Below the pieces are notes generated by a model that saw only the letters and a list, made by a program, of their open reading frames with translations, made no database searches and was not told the origin of the DNA. From Streptomyces sp. NRRL B-24085 (GTDB taxonomy: Bacteria; Actinomycetota; Actinomycetes; Streptomycetales; Streptomycetaceae), in NCBI RefSeq assembly GCF_001282115.1, contig NZ_LJBR01000069.1, positions 1 to 64,000 on the forward strand: 64,000 nt of DNA, given 5' to 3'. The position numbers were made by a program, and so were the translations under genes. This document shows, in pieces, positions 17,455 through 25,390 of the stretch (position 1 is the first letter of the stretch; each line of letters starts with the position of its first letter).

Positions 17455-19103
17455 CGTGCACTCCTCTTCTGCGTGGTGGATGTGGCCGTTTCACGGCGCA
17501 GGCGTTCTAGGACCGGCGTCAGGCGGTCGTTGCGGATGCCGATGTTGTGGGCGCGCATGATCTCCCTGAGCTGGGTGCGTGTGACCTCGGCGTTCCCGTC
17601 CCGTTCCAGCAGCTCGGGTACGTGGGGACGGAGTTGGGCGACGAGTTGGTCCACGCTCGGCCGCGGCTGCTTCCGGGACGGCTTGCCCTGCCCGCCTCGG
17701 GACCGGTTCCGGGTCGCCTTCGGCATCCTGCGCGCGGGGACCGCGTGGGGACGGTCCCCAGTCGGGTCGGTCCCCGTCTCGGAGCGGGAGTCTGCGGGGT
17801 CCCGGTCCCCGTCGTCGGGGACCGGTCGGGGACGGTTCCCGGCGGGCTCGGTCCCCGTGTCGGAGTCGGGGGCACCACGGTCCCTGGTGCTGGGGACCGG
17901 CGTCAGGGACGAGCTATCCGCGCTTCGAGCTGCAGTTTTGTCCTCGTCGATCCGCCGGTCCCCGTGGTCCCCGGCCTCGTAATCCTCGTCTCCGTGGTCC
18001 CGGTCCCCTCCTGCGTCTGCCCGGTCCCCGGTAGCGTCGATGTCGGGGGCTGGGTGCTCCTCTTGGTCCCCGTTCTGTGCGGGCGCCGTCCCCGCGACCT
18101 GATCCGGACGGTCCCCATGGGGACCGTCCCCGGCCGGTGCGGTGTCTGCGTCGGGGACCGTGCGTGGCTGGCTCGTCTGGTCCCCGGCTGCCGTCCCGTC
18201 AAGGGCGGGCCGGCCGAGGGGAGTGTGGTCCGCGCCCGGTGAGGGCTGCGTCCAGGGCGAGGGCAGGTCGATCGTGGCGAGCGCGGTGGCATGTCGGCGG
18301 GCGGCGAGCTGGTTCAGGAGCATGCGGAGCTGCTGGGGATCGCTGCCCACGCCGGAGCGTCCGAGGGCCGACTCAAGTCGGCGTGCGATCCATCGGCTCC
18401 GCCAGCTGTCGCCCTGCTTCGGGGACCGTCCGGCCAGGCGGGTAGCCAGGGTGACCGCGCGGGCGGTGGCGCGGTCGCGGGTGATCTGGGCTGCGTCGCG
18501 GTCGCGCTCGGCGATGCCGAGGCGGGACAGCAGGCGCTCGCGTGCTTCCCGTCCGAGGACGGCCAGGATGCCGTGCGAGGCGGCACCGGGCTTGCGCAGG
18601 CGCAGCTCGATCCCCATGGCCTGGTGCCACAGCATCGCCGCCATGACGGGCCCGACGAACGCCCGTACGGTGCCCCCGACCGGGCCGGATTCGGCGTAGG
18701 CGGGGATCACCTGGACGCCGGTGATCATCCAGACCAGGATCCCCGGCAGGCCCGGAGCGCCCTGGATGGTGAGGTTCTGGCGGGCCATCAGCGCGGTGGC
18801 GAACAGCGCCAGTTCGGCAGCGCCGAACATGGCGGCACGCTCGGCGGTGCCGGCCATGTCGAGGTAGTCGGCGGCGAACCGCCAGCTGGTGTCGGCGCTG
18901 TAGGCGGTGCAGCCGAGCGCGGCGAGCGCCGCGACCCACACCGCTGGGGCGGACGAGCGAGCCCTGCCCGCGCGGGCACCACGGCGCAGGACCAGCCAGC
19001 CGCCCGCCAGCACGGCGAGGCCCGACAGTGCAACGGCGCCGGTGATCAGGTGCGATAGCTCGATGGAGACGCCGGCCAGACGTATGGCGGTGGGGTGGGT
19101 CAT
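17451..19103 (-). CDS. SpdB-like (DUF2637-type) membrane protein with repetitive tail
   Basis: A 550-residue protein. The first ~190 residues hold four to five membrane helices (LITGAVALSGLAVLAGGWLVL; VWVAALAALGCTAYSA; LALFATALMA; LPGILVWMITGVQVIPAY; FVGPVMAAMLW), the layout of DUF2637/SpdB proteins that help spread Streptomyces plasmids in mycelium. A cytoplasmic helical region follows, then ~170 residues of Gly-Asp-Arg/Pro-rich repeats and a C-terminal winged-helix-like segment (LVAQLRPHVPELLERDGNAEVTRTQLREIM). ATG 19103 has GGAAAGG upstream. Coupled on both sides (ATGA and GTGA). Confidence 0.75.
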   Translation of the reverse strand: MTHPTAIRLAGVSIELSHLITGAVALSGLAVLAGGWLVLRRGARAGRARSSAPAVWVAALAALGCTAYSADTSWRFAADYLDMAGTAERAAMFGAAELALFATALMARQNLTIQGAPGLPGILVWMITGVQVIPAYAESGPVGGTVRAFVGPVMAAMLWHQAMGIELRLRKPGAASHGILAVLGREARERLLSRLGIAERDRDAAQITRDRATARAVTLATRLAGRSPKQGDSWRSRWIARRLESALGRSGVGSDPQQLRMLLNQLAARRHATALATIDLPSPWTQPSPGADHTPLGRPALDGTAAGDQTSQPRTVPDADTAPAGDGPHGDRPDQVAGTAPAQNGDQEEHPAPDIDATGDRADAGGDRDHGDEDYEAGDHGDRRIDEDKTAARSADSSSLTPVPSTRDRGAPDSDTGTEPAGNRPRPVPDDGDRDPADSRSETGTDPTGDRPHAVPARRMPKATRNRSRGGQGKPSRKQPRPSVDQLVAQLRPHVPELLERDGNAEVTRTQLREIMRAHNIGIRNDRLTPVLERLRRETATSTTQKRSAR

Positions 19104-19723
19104 GCTGCCTTTCCAAGAGCGGTGATCAGCGCGCGGGTCTGCACCTGCCGGGGCACGGGCGAGGAGATGGCCTCGTCCTCGTCCTCGTCTTCGTCGGCGG
19201 TGGGGGCGGTCTCGTCGTACAGGCCCCAGTAGCGGTCGCGGTCGGCGACGGCATGGGCCGCCCGGCGCATCAGGTCGCGCGCCCAGTCGAGTTCGAGCTG
19301 GAGGGTGTACGCGAGGCGCTCAGGGCTCCATCCGCGGACGTAGGCGTGTCGGACGACGGCCTCGCGTTCGGCGTCGCTGAGGTGCACGTCGCGGCCCTGG
19401 AAGGCCGCCTTGACCCGGGCGTAGTCGAGGCGTTTGCTGACCCGGGCGTGCCAGGGGCGGCGCTCGATCTCGGTCAGCCCGCCCCACATCCCGTGGCGGA
19501 TGTCGTTGTCCAGGGCGTAGTTGAAGCAGTCCTTCTTGACCGGGCACCGGCCGCAGATGGACTTGGCCTCCGCGGCGGCCTCGTGGTCGCGCGGGGCGTG
19601 GAAGAACAGCTCGTCGGCGTCCTCGGCGGGCATCCCGTGGCACAGGCCCCGGGCATGCCAGCTGTGGTCGGCGATCCCGCGCAGCGTCGAGCGCGCGGTG
19701 TCGTTCGTGGTGATGGTGCGCAA
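19100..19723 (-). CDS. WhiB-like iron-sulphur protein with C-terminal helical extension
   Basis: A 207-residue protein (from TTG 19723, GGAG upstream; a GTG at 19810 is the alternative). Cysteines 28, 57, 60 and 66 form the C...CxxCx5C set that holds the [4Fe-4S] cluster in Wbl proteins, followed by the GMWGG turn at 78-82. An unusual ~115-residue extension follows, containing an HTH-like segment (LSDAEREAVVRHAYVRGWSPERLAYTLQL) and an acidic DEDEDEDE run. Ordinary Wbl proteins are 80-130 residues. Wbl proteins bind sigma factors and act as regulators. It sits inside the replication/transfer operon, suggesting element-borne control. Confidence 0.8.
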   Translation of the reverse strand: MRTITTNDTARSTLRGIADHSWHARGLCHGMPAEDADELFFHAPRDHEAAAEAKSICGRCPVKKDCFNYALDNDIRHGMWGGLTEIERRPWHARVSKRLDYARVKAAFQGRDVHLSDAEREAVVRHAYVRGWSPERLAYTLQLELDWARDLMRRAAHAVADRDRYWGLYDETAPTADEDEDEDEAISSPVPRQVQTRALITALGKAA

Positions 19724-19856
19724 GAGGATCTCCGGGTACGCCTCAGCACTCGCGCGGCGCCGGCGTGGGTGAGGGCGGCGTGGCGCGGAGGTGAGGCGGG
19801 GCGAGGGCACGGCGATGCCGCACCGGAGGTGAGGGAGGTGTGCGAGAAGGGCCGGT

Positions 19857-20612
19857 TCAGCGGCGCTGGAAGCGGCGGTCCGGGCCGTCGAAGTGAACCG
19901 GGGTGCACATGCCGGACAGGCGGGACAGGATCCGGTCGCCGATCACGTCGCGCAGGACCGGCTGCCGTGGCGGCATGCCAAGCTCGCGTACGGGCGGCAG
20001 GTTCGTGGTGAAGATCGTCGGCAGGCGGTTCTGGCAGCGCCAGTTCACCAGCCGGAAGGTGATCTCCTCCGTCCACGTGCTGCTCTTGGCGGCGCCGAGG
20101 TCGTCGAGCAGCAGCAGCGGCACCCGTACGATCCGGCGCAACATGTGCTCCGGGTCCACGCCGGACTGCGGGCGCATGTCGGCGTACATGTCGGCGGCGG
20201 TGGTCGCGTGCCAGGACACACCGCATCCGGCGGCGGTCAGGGCGCGGATCGCGCCGTACGCCTGGTGGGTCTTGCCCGCTCCGGTGCTGCCCCACAGCAG
20301 CAGCGACGGGCCGTGTGCGATCCGTCGGCGTCCGGCCGTGCCGAAGTGCGGATTGAGCCCGCCGGCGTTCGGTTCGACCGCCGCCTCGGTGATGGAGCGG
20401 ACCCAGGCCGTGACCTCGGGGTGCTCGACCACGGCGTGGCGGTAGTCGACCGGGATGCGAGCCTGTGCGGCCTCCAGGGCCGGGATCGGCTCCGGGGTGT
20501 CCGGCAGCGGCGAGGTCGGGTCGATGCCGCGTTCGGCCAGCTTGGCCTCCAGGCGGGCGCGGAGCCGCTCGCCGATGGCGGGCTGGGGGTCGGCGAGATG
20601 CGCGCGGGTCAC
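19857..20612 (-). CDS. DnaC/IstB-like AAA+ ATPase (helicase loader)
   Basis: A 251-residue ATPase. Walker A is GSTGAGKT (108-115), Walker B LLLLDD (166-171), then a FTTNLPP sensor-1 segment and an R-rich end. This is the DnaC/IstB layout of replicative helicase loaders. GTG 20612 overlaps the stop of the initiator gene by 4 bp and has GGAGGCC in front. With the DnaD-like protein it forms a two-gene replication cassette, as in many phages and plasmids. Confidence 0.85.
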   Translation of the reverse strand: MTRAHLADPQPAIGERLRARLEAKLAERGIDPTSPLPDTPEPIPALEAAQARIPVDYRHAVVEHPEVTAWVRSITEAAVEPNAGGLNPHFGTAGRRRIAHGPSLLLWGSTGAGKTHQAYGAIRALTAAGCGVSWHATTAADMYADMRPQSGVDPEHMLRRIVRVPLLLLDDLGAAKSSTWTEEITFRLVNWRCQNRLPTIFTTNLPPVRELGMPPRQPVLRDVIGDRILSRLSGMCTPVHFDGPDRRFQRR

Positions 20613-21658
20613 AGGCGGCCTCCAAACGTCGTCGGCTCGGTCGGATTGAGGTAGGGCGTGTAACCGGAGGTGCTGGCCCATGGCCCCGCGCCGGAGGCGG
20701 ACGACGGCACCGAGGCGGCCTGCGGGGCGGCATTGACGACCTCGTTCACCAGGCTCGGCAGGACGCTCGGGTGCAGACCCTTGGCCCGCAGCCGCTCCAG
20801 CGCGGTGCCGATGTCCTGCGGGTCGAAGCGCTCGTCCAGGAGTGCCTTGATCTTGCGCCCCAGGAGCCCGAGGAAGTCCTCAGGCGGTCGGCGCTGGCAG
20901 TCCCGGATGTACTCGGCCACCAGCTCCTTGGCGGAGACCGATCCGGGGACGGCGTCGGGTGCGGGCGCCTCGCGCCCCGTAAGGAATGATCCAGGATCCA
21001 AGATCCTAGATCCAGAGCGGGAGTCCTCCCGTAGTCCTCCCGTAGTCCTCCGTGAGTCCTCCGGGAAATCCCTCTGACCTGGGCTTTTCGTTGGCGTTGC
21101 CGCAGTGGGGGCAGCTAGGTCAGCCAGCGGCACGGACACCGGCTCTCCAGGGTCCGCCGTGGTCCCCGCCGGCTGCGTGGCGGTCGGAACCGGGCGGTGC
21201 ACCCCGCGCTGAGGGCTCCCGGAGTCATTCGGGAGGGTTCCGGGAGGCGTCATGGATGGCACTATGCGCGTGGGGCAGTCCCGGGTCTGGCACTTGCCGC
21301 AGGGGTGGTGGCCCTGGTGGCTGGGGCAGCGCGGCACTCGGGACGCCGTGGGCTTGTTGATCTTCTGGTGCTGCTCCCACGTCATCACGTGGAGCCACGT
21401 GCGCCCGTCACAGCCGGTGTAGCGGCAGATCAGCCCAGCGGCGGCCAGTTCCTCCAGGTCCTGGGCGACGTGGGCGGCGGTGTGCTCCGGGCGCAGGGCC
21501 CACAGCCGTCCGGCGATGATCGCCGGGTGGTCACGGTGTCGGCCGGAGTCATCGGCCTGCGTCAGCAGCCCGATGAAGGTGAGCATGGCGGTCACCGAGC
21601 ACTCGGCCAGCGACTCCGACTCGAACATCTCGGGCTTGACGGTGCGGATGCGTGCCAT
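20609..21658 (-). CDS. DnaD-like replication initiation protein
   Basis: A 349-residue protein whose N-terminal ~110 residues (MARIRTVKPEMFESESLAECSVTAMLTFIGLLTQADDSGR...HVMTWEQHQKINKPTASRVP) are the winged-helix domain of phage/plasmid initiators. A cysteine-rich patch follows (CPSHQGHHPCGKCQTRDC), then a disordered linker encoded by two tandem repeat arrays, then a DnaD-like domain (ELVAEYIRDCQRRPPEDFLGLLGRKIKALLDERF). I infer origin binding and loading of helicase through the coupled DnaC-like ATPase. The start ATG overlaps a small upstream ORF (TGATG). Confidence 0.8.
   Translation of the reverse strand: MARIRTVKPEMFESESLAECSVTAMLTFIGLLTQADDSGRHRDHPAIIAGRLWALRPEHTAAHVAQDLEELAAAGLICRYTGCDGRTWLHVMTWEQHQKINKPTASRVPRCPSHQGHHPCGKCQTRDCPTRIVPSMTPPGTLPNDSGSPQRGVHRPVPTATQPAGTTADPGEPVSVPLADLAAPTAATPTKSPGQRDFPEDSRRTTGGLREDSRSGSRILDPGSFLTGREAPAPDAVPGSVSAKELVAEYIRDCQRRPPEDFLGLLGRKIKALLDERFDPQDIGTALERLRAKGLHPSVLPSLVNEVVNAAPQAASVPSSASGAGPWASTSGYTPYLNPTEPTTFGGRL
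20988..21062. repeat. Iteron-like tandem arrays inside the replication initiator gene
   Basis: Four GATCCNN heptamers start at exactly 7-bp steps (20988, 20995, 21002, 21009). They are followed by four copies of AGTCCTCC at exactly 11-bp steps (21022, 21033, 21044, 21055). Neither period is a multiple of three, so protein repeats do not explain them. Position in the linker of an initiator gene recalls lambda-O-type origins. Confidence 0.7.
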
Positions 21659-21786
21659 CAGGCATCACCCCCACACTGCCGCACCGACGGTTGATCCGTT
21701 GCCAGCCCTTGGCGGATGGAGGTGGAGGGGGCACAGGCTGCCGCGCAGGCAAGGCCGTCGGGCCTTTTGCGCAGGGCAGATCGCAT
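21658..21786 (-). CDS. Small leader ORF coupled to the replication initiator
   Basis: A 42-residue frame (MRSALRKRPDGLACAAAC...) starting at ATG 21786 with GGAGA eight bases upstream. Its TGA overlaps the initiator ATG as TGATG, and the initiator itself has only a weak ribosome binding site. I infer a small protein or a leader whose translation drives the initiator. A half operator (GTGTTG, 21803-21808) lies just upstream. Confidence 0.5.
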   Translation of the reverse strand: MRSALRKRPDGLACAAACAPSTSIRQGLATDQPSVRQCGGDA

Positions 21787-22183
21787 GCGAGAATCTCCTT
21801 TGGTGTTGCCGCGCTGAAACGCCCCGCGGAAGGGATCAGCGTGGTGATGGTGGCGATATCCGCCCTTGCCGGGGCGGTTTGTGCCGTGAGGCGTTCGGCG
21901 TCCGCGAGTTGCGTCTCTCGGGCGCCGTCGCTGTATGCGGGCTTAGGAAGCCCGGAGTGTGGGCATGCCGCTGCTCCTCGTGTTCGACGTGCCGGGCGGG
22001 CTGCCCGGAGGGACGACGAACATACGCACGACCCTGCGTCAAGATCCAGACTTGGCTCTTAAACCCTCTACAAGTCGCGCGGTCGGGCGCGACGCGGGGC
22101 GGGTGATCATGAGTGGTCCTCGTGCCTAGGGGTGCAGCGAACGCCACGGGTAGCGATGCGAGCAGCATCCCTCGCCACGGCTG

Positions 22184-22292
22184 CAACACTTTGGTGTTGC
22201 CGTACCTGGAACATACGCCAAAGTGATCCCGAGCTGTCAACACCCTAGTGTTCCGTCTTGCGGGTTGGTCTCATGTCAACACTGGAGTATCG
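22184..22292. promoter_or_regulatory. Three CAACAC-N4-GTGTTG operator-like palindromes
   Basis: Perfect copy CAACACTTTGGTGTTG at 22184-22199; near-perfect CAACAC-CCTA-GTGTTC at 22238-22253; weaker CAACAC-TGGA-GTATCG at 22277-22292. A lone GTGTTG half-site is at 21803. They fill the gene-free stretch 21787-22327 between the leftward replication operon and the rightward XRE gene. I infer binding by the XRE protein encoded at 22328, controlling both directions. Nothing else recognisable lies in this stretch. Confidence 0.7.
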
Positions 22293-22327
22293 TCAGCGCC
22301 TCAGGGTGTAATGGGAGGAGCCGAGTG

Positions 22328-22822
22328 ATGGTGGAGTCCAGCGGATCGGCGGAGGTGCCCTCGGGGTCGTCCGGCGGTCGGCAGCTGAGCCTCGCCGACA
22401 AGCTGAACCACCTCTTCGAAACGGTGAAAAACCCGGCGACGGGCAAGAAGTTCACCAATGCGGAGGTGTCTCGCGCGATTCGTGAGGCCGGCGAGGCGGA
22501 TGGCCTCACTGTCTCAGAGAGCGCCATTTCGCAGCTACGCTCCGGAGCCAAGCCGAACCCGACCGTGAATACCGTCGAAGCGCTGGCGCGCCACTTCAAT
22601 GTCACGCCCCAATACTTCTTCCCGGACTTCGACGCCGAGGAGTCCGAGAAGATCCGGGCCTCCATGGAGTTGATCGCGGCCGTGGGAGACACCAAGGTGC
22701 GAGGGCTCGCACTGCGAGCCAATGGGCTCTCGGCTGACAGCCTCAAAATGATCACGACGGTAATTGAACAGGCGCGTCGCCTAGAGGGCCTCGATAAGCC
22801 TGATAATCCCTCAGTAACGTGA
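22328..22822 (+). CDS. XRE-family transcriptional regulator
   Basis: A 164-residue DNA-binding protein. The HTH spans about residues 20-75 (LADKLNHLFETV...FTNAEVSRAIREAG...VSESAISQLRSGAKPNPTVNTVEALARHFNV), followed by a C-terminal helical domain. ATG 22328 has GGAGGAG upstream; a GTG one codon before is too close. Operator-like palindromes lie 36-144 bp upstream. With the following IrrE-like protease gene it forms the common repressor/anti-repressor arrangement of mobile elements. Confidence 0.85.
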   Translation: MVESSGSAEVPSGSSGGRQLSLADKLNHLFETVKNPATGKKFTNAEVSRAIREAGEADGLTVSESAISQLRSGAKPNPTVNTVEALARHFNVTPQYFFPDFDAEESEKIRASMELIAAVGDTKVRGLALRANGLSADSLKMITTVIEQARRLEGLDKPDNPSVT

Positions 22823-22998
22823 CCTCTCTCACCCGCTATCCCGTTTTGACGGATATGCCTTCAAGATCCTCTTGGTCGCCCGGCGAGGCTGTGTAAAGCT
22901 CCGCTTGGTCGCGGGGGATTCTCCGCGTGTCAGTGAGTAAGAGTCGAGTGAGAACTGCGTACTGCGCTTGCTCGGGGGTCATAGCGAGGATCTCGTTC

Positions 22999-23553
22999 AT
23001 GTTCAATCGGCGTTATGCGCGGAAAGAAGCGCAGCTGAGGCGACTGTGCGAGGAGCAACTGCGGGGAATCGAAATATCTGACCCCTACGCGGTGGATGAA
23101 GTATGCCGCCAGTTGGCGGTCAGGCGTGGGCGCCCGCTGCACCTCCACGAATTGCCCGACCTGGGGGGTGTCAATGCCCCGTGCGGTCTCATGATCTCCT
23201 TCGAAAGTGGAGATCACATATTTCATGTGACGGCCACAAGTGAGCGGCACCGCGCGCAAATAGTCCGCCATGAATTGGCGCACCTACTCCTCGGACATGC
23301 AAGCGAGAACACGAGCGTCGTGGAGTCGCTCCTGTCGATCATGCCGCAGGGCGTCGACCCCTCGGCCGTGCTCACAGCGCTCGGACGGACCAGCTACGAC
23401 AGTGAGACCGAGTATGACGCCGAGATGGCTGCCTCGTCCCTCGGTGAGCTGTTCGAGGAACTGGCCTACTCAGGCCGAGAACCAGGGCGGCCGGGCGCCA
23501 TGACGCGTCTTGACGACGCCCTCGTCCATCCCCGGAGGAACCGCCGCTCATGA
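22999..23553 (+). CDS. ImmA/IrrE-like metallopeptidase
   Basis: A 184-residue protein with the zinc motif HELAH at 91-95 (VRHELAHLLLGH), preceded by a beta-rich domain. ImmA/IrrE proteases cleave cognate XRE repressors, and the XRE gene is directly upstream. ATG 22999 with GAGGATC upstream; the longer frame from 22927 has no such site. Its stop overlaps the next ATG (ATGA). Confidence 0.85.
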   Translation: MFNRRYARKEAQLRRLCEEQLRGIEISDPYAVDEVCRQLAVRRGRPLHLHELPDLGGVNAPCGLMISFESGDHIFHVTATSERHRAQIVRHELAHLLLGHASENTSVVESLLSIMPQGVDPSAVLTALGRTSYDSETEYDAEMAASSLGELFEELAYSGREPGRPGAMTRLDDALVHPRRNRRS

Positions 23554-24746
23554 ACACCCCGACCCTCGTCGCCGGTTCCCTGTGGCTCGTGACCGTGTGG
23601 CGTCTGCCGTCCATCCGTCACTCCCACAAGCAGCGGAGCCTTGCGCTCACGTTCGCGGCCCTGGCTGCGGCCATGACCTTCGAGGTGCCCGCCGTCAAAG
23701 CCGCCATCAGCGACAACGCCGGCGTCACCAGCCTTACTCCGCTGCTGAAGCACCTGCTCGGCGTTACCTCCGCGGCCTTCCTCCTGGACTTCATCGTCGC
23801 CGTCGTCCGCCCGCAGGGCCTGGCCCGCCGCACCAGGCTGGCAGCGATCGCAGCCACGCTCCCCCTCATGGTCCTCTTCTATACGCTGGCCAACTGGATG
23901 CCAGGTGGGCCAGTACGGGTCGGCGAGGGCGAGCGCGCCATCTATCCGGTTCTCTACACGGCGGTCTTCACGCTGTACATCGGCATCGCCATGTTCGTCG
24001 CCACCTGGCTTTTCCTCAGCGGCGTCCGGCACAGCCGCACCCTCCTGGGCAGGGCCGGCCTCGGCCTCATGGGGCTCGGCACGCTGCTCGGCAGCCTCTA
24101 TGCCCTGCAGCGCATCGGCTTCGTCACGCTGGACCTCACCACCGGAGTCCGGTATTCGACGCTGGAGTACCAGATCTCCACCGTACTCAAGCAACTGGCG
24201 ATTCTGTCGATCGCGCTCGGCAGTTGCCTGCCACCGCTCTCCGTGGCCGTGGAGTACGTCAGATCCTGGATCATGCTCAGGCGGCTCCAGCCTTTGTGGA
24301 AGCGCCTGACAGACGCCGCTCCCCACGTGGTGCTCTCCACATCGGTTCCAAAGCAGCGTGTCGGCTTCCGACTTGAACGATGCGTCATCGAAATCGAGGA
24401 CGCGTGCCTGGCCCTACGTGAATACGTGTCAGTAGATGTCCGCGAGCGTGCTCGCGCGCTCGCCTTCCAAAAAGGCGTAAGTGAGCAGGAAGTTGATGCG
24501 GTGACAGAAGCCGCCTGGCTGCACGTGGCCGCTAGCGCCGCTCGAACAGGAAACCAACTTGAAGGTGTTGAGTACCCGCCCCTCGGTGTCACTGGAAGGG
24601 ACCGGCCGAGTGAACTCGCGTGGCTCCACGCGGTATCCCGCGCCTACGCTTCTTCACCCGTCGTAACAGAATTCACCCGCCAGGAAGTCGCGCTTGCCTC
24701 CTTGCCGACAGGCGGACCGGAAAAGGACTCCTCCCATGACAACTGA
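23550..24746 (+). CDS. MAB_1171c-like multi-pass membrane protein
   Basis: A 398-residue protein. Seven membrane helices lie in the first ~235 residues: LVAGSLWLVTVW, LALTFAALAAAMTF, LLGVTSAAFLLDFIVAVV, LAAIAATLPLMVLFYTLA, VLYTAVFTLYIGIAMFVATWLFL, LGLMGLGTLLGSLYAL and LAILSIALGSCLPPL. A soluble C-terminal domain contains a WKRLTDAAPHV-type segment. This is the layout of the MAB_1171c putative-transporter family that follows XRE/IrrE genes in many Streptomyces. Activity unknown. Coupled to the protease gene by a 4-bp overlap. Confidence 0.8.
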   Translation: MNTPTLVAGSLWLVTVWRLPSIRHSHKQRSLALTFAALAAAMTFEVPAVKAAISDNAGVTSLTPLLKHLLGVTSAAFLLDFIVAVVRPQGLARRTRLAAIAATLPLMVLFYTLANWMPGGPVRVGEGERAIYPVLYTAVFTLYIGIAMFVATWLFLSGVRHSRTLLGRAGLGLMGLGTLLGSLYALQRIGFVTLDLTTGVRYSTLEYQISTVLKQLAILSIALGSCLPPLSVAVEYVRSWIMLRRLQPLWKRLTDAAPHVVLSTSVPKQRVGFRLERCVIEIEDACLALREYVSVDVRERARALAFQKGVSEQEVDAVTEAAWLHVAASAARTGNQLEGVEYPPLGVTGRDRPSELAWLHAVSRAYASSPVVTEFTRQEVALASLPTGGPEKDSSHDN

Positions 24747-25329
24747 CGTGCACCCCGCGGAGTCCAAACTGGCGCGCCGCATCACCGACTGGCTTGAGCC
24801 GAAAAACTGGATTATCGCCGTCACCCTCCTGATCGGCTGGCACACGGCGCAATGGACCGGCGTGGCTTGGGGAGCGGTCGGCGCACTCTTCGCCGCCATC
24901 ATTCCCATCACCTTCATCAAGTACGGAATTAGGAAGGGCCACTGGGGCGATCGACACGTCGGGGCCAAGCCTGCACGGCTCGTCGTCATGGCCGTCATCC
25001 TGCTCTCCGTGGCCACCGGAATCCTCCTCATGGCCGCTGCAGGCGCCCCGCGGACGATGACCGCCCTCATCGTGTCGATGCTGGTCACCCTCGCGATCCT
25101 CGCCGTGATCACGTTCGTCTGGAAGATCTCCGTGCACCAGGCCGTCTCGGCAGGTGCCTGCGCGATGCTCGTACAGACCTACGGTGCGTGGATGACCCTC
25201 GGGTTCCTCCTGGTCGTCATCGTCGGATGGTCCAGGGTCGAGCTGCGGGACCACACACGCAACCAGGTCATCGCGGGCACAATCCTCGGCACCGTCGTGG
25301 CCGCCGCCGTGTTCCAGCTGGCACGCTGA
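24736..25329 (+). CDS. PAP2-like integral membrane protein (degenerate)
   Basis: A 197-residue protein with about six membrane helices. The C-terminal part (SVHQAVSAG...GWSRVELRDHTRNQVIAGTILG) resembles the second half of the PAP2 phosphatase signature (SR-x5-H-x3-D), but the final Asp is replaced by Asn and the PSGH element is degenerate. It may bind rather than cleave a lipid phosphate. ATG 24736 overlaps the previous gene by 11 bp. Last gene of the XRE-IrrE operon; a terminator follows. Confidence 0.65.
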   Translation: MTTDVHPAESKLARRITDWLEPKNWIIAVTLLIGWHTAQWTGVAWGAVGALFAAIIPITFIKYGIRKGHWGDRHVGAKPARLVVMAVILLSVATGILLMAAAGAPRTMTALIVSMLVTLAILAVITFVWKISVHQAVSAGACAMLVQTYGAWMTLGFLLVVIVGWSRVELRDHTRNQVIAGTILGTVVAAAVFQLAR

Positions 25330-25332
25330 TCA

Positions 25333-25357
25333 GCCCGCCGTCGGTCTGACGGCGGGC
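25333..25357. terminator. Bidirectional hairpin terminator
   Basis: Ten-bp perfect stem (25333-25342 with 25348-25357), 5-base loop, between the convergent ends of the PAP2-like gene and the nine-gene minus-strand operon. Confidence 0.75.
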
Positions 25358-25390
25358 GGTCGGCGCCCGCTACCCCACGCTCGGCGAATC

